From contig OY759270.1 of assembly GCA_963662155.1 (NCBI GenBank), forward strand, positions 8,145,461 to 8,209,460: a stretch of DNA of 64,000 nucleotides, written 5' to 3'. Source of the stretch: Lamellibrachia columna. Taxonomy: Eukaryota; Annelida; Polychaeta; Sabellida; Siboglinidae. Below are positions 27,301 to 33,600 of this stretch, one piece after another (the first letter of the stretch is position 1; the number at the start of each line of letters is the position of its first letter). The translations under genes were made by a program, and so were the position numbers. The notes beneath the pieces were generated by a model, which was not told the DNA's origin, did not search any database, and saw only the letters and a program-made list of their open reading frames with translations.

Positions 27301-30300
27301 TTGTGCTGCTTTTTTGGGGGGTTTTCCAACATTGGTTTTGTCATGGAAAGGATTTTGTTGCATTGGCGGATGGGCAGAGTTGAAAATTGGTGAGTGGAAC
27401 ATCACAGCTTCAGCCAGTTGGTGATGGGATGCAAATAGATAAGTTTATTTCTTGCCATGAGAGACACTGTGTAAATATATAACTATGTCCAACTCACCAC
27501 CTTCCTGCTCAGGCAGGGCTAATCGGCTGTGGAGTGGACATTGTTTCCTCACCCTGTGTGTTCCTGTCTATCTGCTGTTTTTCGTTCTTGTTGTTAAGCA
27601 GTATGTCACACTCACTGTATATGTCTGCTTCAGAATTCTGTTTTGTTGATTTTTTTATTTTATATTTTACTTAAAAAAACGGCAAAATAAAAATTAAATG
27701 ATGATGTTTCTGCATTACACATACAATTAAGGGTAAGTGAAAAAACTTGTTTCTTGCCTGCACTTTTTGAAAAAAGGAAGAGGGAGGCCCTTATAATTTA
27801 ATATAATGTTTTGCAATTTTTTTCAAAGATGGCTGCCTTGTGACAGATTTAAAGATATTTTATAGTTTGTCCAGTGCAGTGTGGATATAATCTAACAGTA
27901 CTTAGTATGGCACATTTCGGACCTAAATTTCTACACAGAACGGAAAAACTGAAAATAATTATTTATTTTTAATAGTAAATAAAAAAGGAGGCGGCAGCCA
28001 AAAAGGAAGCAGATGGGACAACAAACAAGTTTCTGTTTTACTTGGCCTAACAAGTGTGTTTGTAATTCAGTGTGATCGTTTATGTGGCAGACATGTGAAG
28101 TGACAGTGTGAGCAAAGGGCAAGATCTTATGTGCTCATAATATTGTTAGGTTGTAGAGTCTAACTGTGGTTTCACTATGGCTGTTGGCATGTTTTTGGTT
28201 TCATTTTCTACCATCAACATTGCCATTTGTACTTGCCTAATGCCTGTTGGTAACAAAGTGCAACTATGTGTCATTTTGTTATTTTGCATATTACGCAATG
28301 AAACATTCCCCATCAATGGAGCAGAAAGTGTGTGAAAGTTCAAAAGCCAAACAAAATCTACCTCTAATAGTTGTAAAAACATATTCTTTTACACCTTGGG
28401 CACATGCATTTTGTTCCAGAAAATTGTCACAGCAAAAATACCAGCAAAACATGATAATTAAATAGTTGCAATGTGGTCGTCTGTGTATAGCTCTCTTTGA
28501 AAAAAAATGGCATCTGGTAAATTCGACTAATGGTAAAGTGTAAGCTTAGATGGCACATACACTGATATGCTACACAGATGGTTGTTAGCTTGCGTCTAAC
28601 TGTGTCAGCATGCACTTGCTCTATGTCAGTATATTTGTGGAGTGCTGTGTATTGTCGCAATGACTGCATCAACAGTTTATTTCTGGACCTCGGACAGTTT
28701 TCAATAAAAAAATCTGGCTAGAGACAACATTAAACTTGTCCTCACAATCATCTGTAGGCTTCGCATCATGCTAATAATATGTCCATCGTACTTACATTTT
28801 TAAACATGTTCACACTGTCAGATAATGTACTGCGATAATGTTCTATTCAAATCAGAAGGCAAAACACAAGATTTGTTATACTTATAGCAAGCAGAATCTT
28901 TGGCTTAAATCAGCCAAAATTCATATCATATTTATTGAAAATTTACTACAAAACTGGAAATGTCAGCAAAACCTGATGAGGTACCATGGTGAGCTTGTTG
29001 AGTGCGCCGTCCGTTTGTCCTGTCATGTAGAAGACAGGTATGTAGGTAGCTCACAACACACGGGGCATTATTCACACTCAGTATATACTATATGTGAGGC
29101 ATTCCCACAAAATCAGTCAGATGTCACAAATTCAACTTACGCAGTACAAGCCGATTAACAATTGTAGATCGATATTGACGATTTTGCAAATCGACACTTG
29201 TATCTAAATAATATTTTACGTGAAGCTATGGATGACGTTTTGGGTGATTGGGCAAAAACAATGGCCAAAATCTGACTTTTTCACGTGTCCATATCTAAAG
29301 TCTCCTTTGGTTGACCGCCATCTTCGCGTATTGTTACAAAGCTTTGAATGTGCACTTTCCAAATATGGAACAAGTTGTGCAGGAAAATGCAATACCAGCC
29401 AATCAGAACCACATTCATACAAAAATGCCTGTGTTTGTGGTAAAAATATTGCTATTCTTTACACAAATGTTTTTCTGCTTTTAGCATTTTCCAGAAAACA
29501 AATATTTTAGCTAGAATTGTGTAGTATACATCGAATGGAAGCTCAATGCCCAGGCTCTGTGTTGGTGTCATTATGTAATTTTTTCTTCTGGCTACATGAC
29601 TGATTTTGTGAGAATGCCTCACATGTATACTGTGTGTGAAATGAGCCTCATTGAAGGGACTGCATGCACCATGTGTTGTGGAGTGTCCTTGTACACCTGT
29701 GTGCTGTGTCTGTGTCATTAGCACACCCTGTCTTGTGCCTAGAAAACAGACGGTAACACTGCTTTTGATTTTCAATTGTAGAAAACATTGGTCTTTCACA
29801 TAGACTATGTTTTCTGGTGTTCATTTCTACCTCTGAGCAAAATAACACAATGAAACTGTTTCATGTACAAGGGATGATATCAAAGGGAACAAACTTACTT
29901 CTGGTTAAGCATATTTTCAGTTTTATGCCTTTGCCATCTGACATGAACATGAGGTGTCCGTGAAACAGCTAGTGCCTCAAATATACATGTGTCAATGTCT
30001 GTTTTCAAAGTCAGAAAGTAATATAATGTCATTACAAAACTATTTCATTTATAATGGATGTAGCTTATATTGCCCTCTTGGTGTTTACATCAGATCCGAC
30101 TACTGGTATCATGTGACCATGTTGGTGGTCACATGACACCAGTTTCGCGATATTGTGCATTACACCAGAGGCTAGCTCATATTGATGGTGACAAAGGTAT
30201 TGTAAGGATAGCGAAAAGTTTCGTCCATGAAGCTATGGACTCTGACATGGAAATGTTCATGTTTTTTAGAGATAAAAAAAACGTATTGTCATATATTTAA

Positions 30301-32518
30301 CTATGTACGCTACAGTGGCCTTTTGTCATCCCTTTTTATCATCTCTACTGCATCTTGTCATATGTATTACTGAAGTCAAAACAATCACAACAGATAAGAC
30401 ATATTAATGCTCACAATATGTACACATAAATATGACTGATATTACACATTGACATCCCAACCTTGTAGACATACCAAGGGTAGTATTCATTACATGTGTA
30501 TGGCAATGGTAATGGTAATACAACAACTTACCAAGCCACGCAAACATTAGTGCAAACATAATCCACAGTTAACACTACTCTGTAGTCTTTGTGCACACGT
30601 TACAATGTTGGATCATTTAAATATTATATTTATTACATGATATCAGCATGATAGCTCCAGAATAGTTTGAAGTTTGTTCTTGTTTTTCAGCATCGTTTCC
30701 GAATGCATTCACATCAACAGCTGCAGCGGCAGCTCAGTTGCAGCAAGCTGCTGCAAATTCACCTGCTGGCAAGCAGACAGAAGGTGGTATGATATGGATG
30801 AGGATACTAAGATAAACTGTGTATTTAATATATAATTGTACTTATTGTAAATGGAGACAGTGGCTGTGTGGTAGAGCATTGGACTGTCGGTCGATCGGTT
30901 CGGGATTCAAAAGCACCTGCTGCCATTTCAAAACTTGGCCAGCTTCATTCATCCCACATTGTCTGTGTCTTTTGGAAGAGACACTAAAATACTCGCCGTT
31001 TGCAAGTGTTCGTCTCGACAAGGAGTTTCTTGAGTATCAGATTCGCTAGGAAAGTCCTGTCTAGTCATTAGCAATTGGTTCATCGCTCTGAAATAAGCCA
31101 TCAGTGAAATAATAAACATAAAACATAACGAAACAAAATATATATTTTCTTATGGTACCTTTATACAGCCTGTATATAGCTTTCCTAGTTGCCATTACGA
31201 CAGTGCGTGTCATGTTTTCCAATGTGTTGTGACAGGTCCAGATGGAGCGAACCTCTTTATCTACCACTTGCCTCAGGAGTTTGGGGATCAGGACCTCATG
31301 CAGATGTTCATGCCCTTTGGCAATGTCATCTCTGCAAAAGTATTCATAGACAAACAGACAAACCTGAGCAAATGTTTTGGTATGTCATATTGGTATAATT
31401 ATACAAGTGTATTCCTTACATCACTTAACCCAGTTGATGTGGTGAATTTGGTGAATCAAAATATTGGTTTAATTTGTTGATTTATATATATATATATGTG
31501 GGATATCAGATACGCGGGATGCAAAAATTACTATGACAAAATGCGTATATCATTCTTATTCTGTTCAATAATTATTTGAATGGGATTATAACAAACTGAA
31601 TGAAAGCATTGAAAAGCAGCATTCAGAAGGCCAGCCAGTCTGGAAATAATGTTATTAAATTGTGTCATGACAAAACTTATGTTAAAATATTTGCATTTCG
31701 TTTGTTGTTCAGTATATACCTGCAATCAATCTAGAATGTTCCACTCACTTCTGTCATTCCTGGCACAAAGGGCAGTGACAAAATGTTTCACACACTTACT
31801 TCTGTCATTCCTGGCACACAGGGCAGTGACAAAATGTTTCACACACTTCTGTCATTCCTGACATACGGCAGTGAAAAAAATTTTCACACACTGTCATTCC
31901 TGGCACAAAGGGCAGTGACAAAATGTTTCACACACTTCTGTCATTCCTGGCACACAGGGAAGTGACAAAATGTTTCACACACTTCTGTCATTCCTGGCAC
32001 ACGGCAGTGACAAAATGTTTCACACACCTACTTCTGTCATTCCTGGCACACAGGGCAGCAACAAAATGTTTCACTGTATATTTTATGACACTCTTGCAAT
32101 GTTTGATGCCTGGTTTTGGTGTGTGTTGGCAGTTGGCACTGCTTTTTCTTAGTAGTTTGTCCTCACAACATTGCCATATATTATCACAGTCATCCATCGG
32201 TTGACGACTTTTTTGCATTGTATATGGTCACGAGAATGCCTAATCCTTTGGTTTTGTTGCGCCACTGAGCTCGGATTTTCCGAGGATATTGGCACCAAAG
32301 AAGTCATTTTATTATTATTATTATGTATGGGTGTGTATGTGCGTGCGTGTTTGTGATTGTGTTCTTACATGTGCATCATGTTTGCTGCAGGCTTTGTGAG
32401 CTACGACAACCCAGCATCATCCCAGGGGGCCATCCAGTCAATGAATGGTTTCCAGATCGGCATGAAGCGACTCAAGGTGCAACTGAAGCGAGGCAAGAGT
32501 GACAGCAAGCCATACTAG
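886..32518 (+). CDS. CELF: CELF1/2-family RNA-binding protein (CUG-BP Elav-like), 16-exon gene
   Basis: Joined exons: 886-957 (start codon 899), 8388-8554, 10841-10923, 12906-12954, 14555-14686, 15067-15146, 15817-15969, 16584-16641, 17340-17408, 19196-19261, 24238-24312, 24946-25038, 26858-27052, 30691-30783, 31236-31379, 32391-32518. All phases agree and give 547 residues ending in the family-typical SKPY before TAG. RRM1 is about residues 34-112 (RNP2 MFVGQV, RNP1 KGCCFVTF), RRM2 about 122-205 (LFLGML, KGCAFVTY) and RRM3 about 462-540 (LFIYHL, KCFGFVSY). The linker is rich in Ala, Gln, Asn and Gly, as in CELF1/2. RRM3 is nearly identical to what I recall of vertebrate CELF1/2. Family members bind GU-rich RNA and control alternative splicing in the nucleus and mRNA decay and translation in the cytoplasm. 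Exon lengths 83, 49, 80 and 144 match my memory of vertebrate CELF genes. The first exon is the least certain part. Confidence 0.95.
1130..1570. mobile_element. Older, internally deleted copy of the 2037-3095 element
   Basis: Several blocks align in the same order with the intact neighbour (for example gggcaccaactat, ttttgtaagcta and cagataattactg/ccagataattggctg), with many substitutions. No clear TTAA-bounded ends remain. Confidence 0.55.
1690..1880 (+). mobile_element. tRNA-headed SINE
   Basis: An A-box-like tgtagtggttaaaaca and a B-box-like ggtttgaatcc about 35 bp apart form a tRNA-like head followed by an unrelated body. It cannot fold as a complete tRNA, so it is read as a SINE. Confidence 0.6.
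2037..3095. mobile_element. TTAA-flanked piggyBac-type MITE
   Basis: The element starts TTAACCCTAGGAGTGACCA and ends with its exact reverse complement, giving a 15-bp perfect terminal inverted repeat bounded by TTAA. A CCCTAG terminus and a TTAA target are piggyBac superfamily hallmarks. No transposase is recognisable, so it is non-autonomous. Confidence 0.85.
3440..4270 (+). pseudogene. Decayed hAT-type transposase N-terminal fragment (BED-like finger)
   Basis: Around 3945-4106 the + strand reads [20 protein letters not shown], then [20 protein letters not shown] with a final His, the W-K-C-x2-C...H-x(4-5)-H pattern of BED-finger hAT proteins. It then hits a stop. Similar 30-bp stretches (aggtcctt, cttatatttga) flank it at 3476 and 4216 in direct orientation. 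Confidence 0.55.
4484..4564. repeat. (TA)n microsatellite
   Basis: About 40 uninterrupted TA dinucleotides in CELF intron 1. Confidence 0.95.
4772..4930. mobile_element. Fragment of the TTAA MITE family found at 13038 and 25494
   Basis: Matches the left end of the 13038 element over ctagctggggtggctatt and aattgagtaatttcagtagaag. The outer TTAA has mutated and the right end is missing. Confidence 0.6.
5421..5485 (+). CDS. CELF: Candidate alternative CELF first exon or cassette exon
   Basis: ATG at 5421 opens [20 protein letters not shown] and ends at CCAG|gtaagc in phase 2, exactly the phase needed to splice to exon 2 at 8388. A usable acceptor (catgtcttacag, AG at 5430-5431) would also let 5432-5485 act as a 54-nt, 18-codon cassette between exon 1 and exon 2. 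Alternative N termini are common in this family. Support is only splice sites, frame and phase, so transcript data are decisive. Confidence 0.4.
5644..5757. repeat. 57-bp direct tandem duplication
   Basis: Two adjacent near-identical copies beginning atttttgtgggcagcc at 5644 and 5701. They make open frames on both strands that have no other support. Confidence 0.9.
6310..6382. repeat. (TA)n microsatellite
   Basis: About 36 TA repeats in CELF intron 1. Confidence 0.95.
6699..6875. repeat. 20-bp minisatellite, about nine units
   Basis: Head-to-tail copies of gaacttgcaacaaccaacta with A/G variation near the unit end. No spacers, so it is not CRISPR-like. Confidence 0.95.
7730..8010. repeat. 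Degenerate minisatellite (catggtccctgctatgggg type)
   Basis: Imperfect units of about 18-30 bp built on catggt(t/c)cctgctatgggg. The open frames here follow from this repeat. Confidence 0.85.
8388..8554 (+). CDS. CELF: CELF exon 2: start of RRM1
   Basis: Acceptor ctgcttgcag, donor AAAG|gtgaga, phase 2 to 1. It encodes [14 protein letters not shown] and the rest of the first half of RRM1, including RNP2. A second possible start, the Met at 8392 ([11 protein letters not shown]), would give 526 residues and resembles the short CELF1 N terminus MNG. Confidence 0.95.
8566..10460. repeat. 45-bp minisatellite split in two by a TTAA transposon
   Basis: Units like tgacagtgactgtctgat...gaggaaaggttag occupy 8566-8765 and 10225-10460. 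The two blocks are one array interrupted by the element 8756-10230. The unit has a 45-bp period in the right-hand block. Confidence 0.85.
8756..10230. mobile_element. TTAA-target DNA transposon (non-autonomous) inside a minisatellite
   Basis: Left end TTAAGACCAGACACGGCAG and right end, reverse-complemented, TTAAGGCCAGATATGGCAA form an imperfect terminal inverted repeat. The flanks rejoin as tgtTTAAtac(a/g)agcagagg, which is an intact minisatellite unit seen at 8578. No transposase was recognised; a 167-residue open frame inside (9019-9522, - strand) resembles nothing I know. Confidence 0.8.
10841..10923 (+). CDS. CELF: CELF exon 3: RNP1 and end of RRM1
   Basis: 83 nt, acceptor gtctttacag, donor GGG|gtgagt, phase 1 to 0. 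It encodes [19 protein letters not shown] and on to MSG. Its last 27 nt and the donor are repeated twice more immediately downstream (10897-11058), so two longer in-frame forms of this exon are possible, ending at 10977 or 11031. Confidence 0.95.
10897..11058. repeat. 54-bp perfect triplication across the CELF exon 3 donor
   Basis: Three head-to-tail 54-bp copies starting at 10897, 10951 and 11005. Each holds the last 27 bases of exon 3 (to TCTGGG), the donor gtgagt and 27 bases of intron. Because 54 is divisible by three and there is no stop, longer exons ending at 10977 or 11031 stay in frame. Confidence 0.97.
12906..12954 (+). CDS. CELF: CELF exon 4: RRM1-RRM2 linker
   Basis: 49 nt, acceptor atattgcag, donor AGTA|gtaagt, phase 0 to 1. 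It encodes [16 protein letters not shown], which matches the conserved [12 protein letters not shown] stretch between RRM1 and RRM2 of CELF proteins. Too short to be seen as a separate open frame. Confidence 0.93.
13038..14201. mobile_element. TTAA-bounded MITE, copy A
   Basis: Ends TTAAGGTAGCTGAGGTGGCT and, reverse-complemented, TTAAAGTAGTTGGGGGTGGC. It aligns along its length, in inverse orientation, with the element at 25494-26620. No coding capacity recognised. Confidence 0.85.
14282..14425. repeat. About 46-bp minisatellite, three units
   Basis: Units of cacacacgcttgacacgcat and cacccaggcatgcacgcac repeated three times just before CELF exon 5. Confidence 0.9.
14555..14686 (+). CDS. CELF: CELF exon 5: first half of RRM2
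   Basis: 132 nt, acceptor ctgcttacag, donor AAAG|gtgatc, phase 1 to 1. It encodes [20 protein letters not shown] and the rest of the first part of RRM2, with RNP2 LFLGML. Confidence 0.95.
15067..15146 (+). CDS. CELF: CELF exon 6: RNP1 of RRM2, followed by a GC donor
   Basis: 80 nt, phase 1 to 0, encoding [20 protein letters not shown] through QTME. The frame into the next exon (Met-Glu then Gly-Cys) requires the junction GAG|gcaagt, so the intron 15147-15816 begins with GC rather than GT. The rest of the donor (GAG and AAGT) is a strong U1 match, as usual for GC-AG introns. Confidence 0.92.
15817..15969 (+). CDS. CELF: CELF exon 7: end of RRM2 and start of linker
   Basis: 153 nt, phase 0 to 0, acceptor ggttacag, donor GCT|gtaagt. 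It encodes [20 protein letters not shown], the strongly conserved end of RRM2, then the start of the divergent linker down to PQYLA. Confidence 0.94.
15990..16470 (-). pseudogene. LINE reverse transcriptase C-terminal fragment
   Basis: The - strand reads [20 protein letters not shown] (about 16430-16370) and further on [18 protein letters not shown], both familiar motifs from the C-terminal part of LINE reverse transcriptases (the usual forms are YKTLVRPVLTYG and GHVMRRE). Interrupted and without ends. Confidence 0.6.
16584..16641 (+). CDS. CELF: CELF exon 8: linker
   Basis: 58 nt, acceptor tttctgttcag, donor TCAG|gtaaac, phase 0 to 1. It encodes [19 protein letters not shown], following YLA as in the vertebrate YLALLQQ stretch. 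Confidence 0.9.
17032..17228. repeat. Foldback (palindromic) element
   Basis: The arms at about 17032-17112 and 17153-17228 are imperfect inverted repeats: (t)gctgc(a/g)ttc, gtaaata(t/g)agttcatgaccc and aactcgtaattac. It would form a long hairpin about 110 bp upstream of CELF exon 9. Confidence 0.75.
17340..17408 (+). CDS. CELF: CELF exon 9: Ala/Gln linker
   Basis: 69 nt, acceptor tgttgccag, donor CCTG|gtaagt, phase 1 to 1. It encodes [19 protein letters not shown] and TSP. It can be skipped without shifting the frame. Confidence 0.88.
17698..17726. repeat. Short (AT)n microsatellite
   Basis: About 14 AT dinucleotides in CELF intron 9. Confidence 0.9.
18491..19135. repeat. GA-rich minisatellite block
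   Basis: (GGGA)n, then three 55-bp units (gtgcaagatagcgtgtgata...), then degenerate units of gagagagtg(c/t)gag. The long open frames on both strands (up to 216 residues of Leu/Ser/His or Arg/Glu) are products of this purine/pyrimidine asymmetry. Confidence 0.93.
19196..19261 (+). CDS. CELF: CELF exon 10: linker
   Basis: 66 nt, phase 1 to 1, acceptor cattatgtag, donor GCAG|gtattc. It encodes [20 protein letters not shown]. The acceptor has a weak pyrimidine tract, and skipping keeps the frame, so it is a reasonable cassette candidate. It lies directly after a 600-bp GA-rich array. Confidence 0.82.
19262..21115. other. CELF intron 10, unremarkable part
   Basis: No exon, element end or repeat recognised. 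Confidence 0.5.
21115..21430. repeat. About 60-70-bp minisatellite, five units
   Basis: Copies of gtcactgactacactgacac followed by tagtgtgactg(t/c)tgtctgtg, with alternating spacers. Confidence 0.9.
21535..21745 (-). mobile_element. tRNA-headed SINE
   Basis: The - strand reads cagtggctgtgtggtagagc, then ggctcgagtcc about 40 bp on, a tRNA-like A box and B box. The head closely matches that of the + strand SINE at 30845. Confidence 0.65.
22355..23551 (-). mobile_element. hAT element with 8-bp target duplication
   Basis: Termini CAGGGGTCGAAATTAA and, reverse-complemented, CAGGGATCGAACTTAA match at 14 of 16 bases. Both sides carry the identical 8-bp flank attgtaac (22347-22354 and 23552-23559), the hAT target size. 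The subterminal gggggactagt stretches recur near both ends. It carries a transposase-like fragment on the - strand. Confidence 0.9.
22702..23100 (-). pseudogene. hAT transposase-like fragment with zinc-finger N terminus
   Basis: 132 residues open from a Met: an acidic linker, then [31 protein letters not shown] and a downstream helix. C-x2-C...H-x(5)-H with the SxxAH/SASH context matches the N-terminal finger of hAT-derived proteins. The catalytic region is absent, so only the start survives. Confidence 0.6.
23560..24237. other. CELF intron 10 end, nothing recognised
   Basis: Apart from the exon 11 acceptor, no feature is seen. Confidence 0.4.
24238..24312 (+). CDS. CELF: CELF exon 11: linker
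   Basis: 75 nt, phase 1 to 1, acceptor ttctctgccag, donor CCAG|gtaagt. It encodes [20 protein letters not shown] and ANNP, similar to the LQNLAALAAAA stretch of vertebrate CELF1. Confidence 0.9.
24946..25038 (+). CDS. CELF: CELF exon 12: linker
   Basis: 93 nt, phase 1 to 1, acceptor ctgtcttgtag, donor TCTG|gtaggt. It encodes [20 protein letters not shown], then [10 protein letters not shown]. Confidence 0.88.
25228..26692. repeat. 20-bp minisatellite (ctgtccctccatcttaacg) split by a TTAA MITE
   Basis: About a dozen 20-bp units lie at 25228-25497 and about four more at 26617-26692. Each unit contains one TTAA. The element 25494-26620 separates the two parts. Confidence 0.95.
25494..26620. 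mobile_element. TTAA-bounded MITE, copy B
   Basis: Termini TTAAAGTGGCTGGGGCGGCT and, reverse-complemented, TTAAGGTAGCTGGGGTGGCT. It aligns along its whole length with the 13038-14201 element in opposite orientation. The flanks ccatcTTAA and TTAAcgctg rejoin to the minisatellite unit exactly. Confidence 0.92.
26858..27052 (+). CDS. CELF: CELF exon 13: linker end with GIQQYA motif; alternative donor at 27076
   Basis: 195 nt, phase 1 to 1, acceptor gtttttacag. It encodes a Ser/Thr/Asn/Gly-rich stretch ending [14 protein letters not shown], closely matching the vertebrate EALTQAYSGIQQYA. Two donors are possible, GCAG|gtttgt at 27052 and CAAG|gtaaag at 27076. Both leave phase 1, and the longer form adds eight residues. 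Unspliced reading stays open to a stop at 27247-27249. Confidence 0.9.
27230..27710 (+). other. CELF: Candidate alternative terminal exon of CELF (would remove RRM3)
   Basis: A strong acceptor (tgtctttccttgtag) precedes 27230. From the phase-1 end of exon 13 it would add GFGDYW and then stop at 27247-27249. Reading straight through from exon 13 reaches the same stop, adding about 65 residues. An AATAAA follows at 27686-27691. Either route would give a CELF protein lacking RRM3. Sequence evidence only. Confidence 0.35.
27711..28990. other. CELF intron 13, nothing recognised
   Basis: AT-rich sequence with no exon or element end recognised. Confidence 0.4.
29043..29690. repeat. Inverted-arm element, MITE-like
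   Basis: The arms at about 29050-29122 and 29593-29686 are inverted repeats (for example gtgaggcattcccacaaaatcagtca, with one mismatch in its inverted partner, as broken blocks). Ends and target duplication were not resolved. Confidence 0.5.
30691..30783 (+). CDS. CELF: CELF exon 14: Ala/Gln-rich segment before RRM3
   Basis: 93 nt, phase 1 to 1, acceptor cttgtttttcag, donor GAAG|gtggta. It encodes [20 protein letters not shown] and ends KQTEG, matching the QKEGPEGANLF junction of CELF1/2. A second donor three bases downstream would insert one Gly. Confidence 0.9.
30845..31050 (+). mobile_element. tRNA-headed SINE
   Basis: cagtggctgtgtggtagagc (A box) and ggttcgggattc (B box), followed by a body containing ctgtgtctttt. 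It sits in the intron between CELF exons 14 and 15, starting 60 bp after the donor. Confidence 0.65.
31236..31379 (+). CDS. CELF: CELF exon 15: first part of RRM3
   Basis: 144 nt, phase 1 to 1, acceptor ttgtgacag, donor TTTG|gtatgt. It encodes [20 protein letters not shown] and then FMPFGNV...[11 protein letters not shown], almost identical to vertebrate CELF1/2 RRM3. Confidence 0.97.
31735..32068. repeat. About 47-bp minisatellite, seven units
   Basis: Units of ctgtcattcctggcacacag then ggcagtgacaaaatgtttcac with small indels, in CELF intron 15. Confidence 0.95.
32391..32518 (+). CDS. CELF: CELF exon 16: end of RRM3, stop codon
   Basis: Acceptor gtttgctgcag, entered in phase 1. It encodes [20 protein letters not shown] through the C-terminal KSDSKPY, with TAG at 32516-32518. 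A GAG|gtacgt donor-like site lies eight bases after the stop, so a 3' UTR intron is possible but not needed. Confidence 0.97.
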
Positions 32519-33169
32519 CACGAGGTACGTGTGCATGTGTGCATGTGTCTGCTCTTTGTGTATGTGCACACGCTGTCTGCTTCATGACCAGTCACACAGC
32601 TAAACTCAGGGTTCCTATGTGTCCTCGAAAACCTTTTTACATGTACTTCCAGGACCTGCAAAAGGGCAATTTTGATCTATGTCCCAGATTTTCATTACTG
32701 CCATAATTCCAGAACATTTCTAGGACAGGTAGTGTGACATATAATCATACCGCTCGGACCACTGTAACAAAATGAACTCTTTTTTTTGAGGTTGATGATT
32801 AGATAAATTTATTTATTGATGCTTAGGACATAACTTGTTTTGCCATTGCCACTGTTAAATAAATTTGCACATTATGAAAGTTTTGTGTCATCTGTTCATG
32901 ATTTATCAAATTGCGAGATGTGACGTGTCCTTGACATGATAAATACTGTCCTGGAAAATTCCTGGAATTGTGTTATAAGGAAAGAGTAGGAACCCTGAAA
33001 ATAAAGACAGGACCCATAGACATCAAATCTACTGGAACTTTTTTATGTGGCTGATAGTAAGTACATATTACTAGTCTTGCCACGCCAGGGCAACTCCAGT
33101 TAATATGTATACTGTATATCTAGTGCAAGTTACACTTAATACTACTTCCAGCAAAACAGGTGAGTTGTT

Positions 33170-33600
33170 AATGTCTGCAGGGAAGGTGAGTTATGAACAT
33201 CATCTTAATGTCTGCAAGGAAGGTGAGTTATGAACATCATCTTAATGTCTTCAGGGAAGGTGGGTTATGAACATGTAGCTTGTCAGAGAGACCCACCCAA
33301 CCTTAACATCGGCTGTTAAGGTGGGTTGTGAACATGTAGCTTGTCAGAGAGACCCACCCAACCTTAACATCGGCTGTTAGGTGGGTTGTGAACATGTTAT
33401 TTGTCAGAGAGACCCACCCAACTTTAACATTGGCTGTTAAAGTGGGTTGTGAACATGTTATTTGTATCTTGTCAGAGAGACCCACCCAACTTTAATATCG
33501 GCTGTTAAGGTGGGTTATGAACATGTGGCTTGTCAGAGAGACCCACCCAACTTTAACATCGGCTGTTAAGGTGGGTTGTGGACATGCACGAAGAAACAAG
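33170..33600. repeat. About 61-bp minisatellite in the CELF 3' region
   Basis: Units of ggtgggttgtgaacatg..., cttgtcagagagacccaccc and aac(c/t)ttaacatcggctgtt. GGTGGGT and ACCCACC in the same unit can pair, so the transcript could carry a row of hairpins. Confidence 0.9.
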
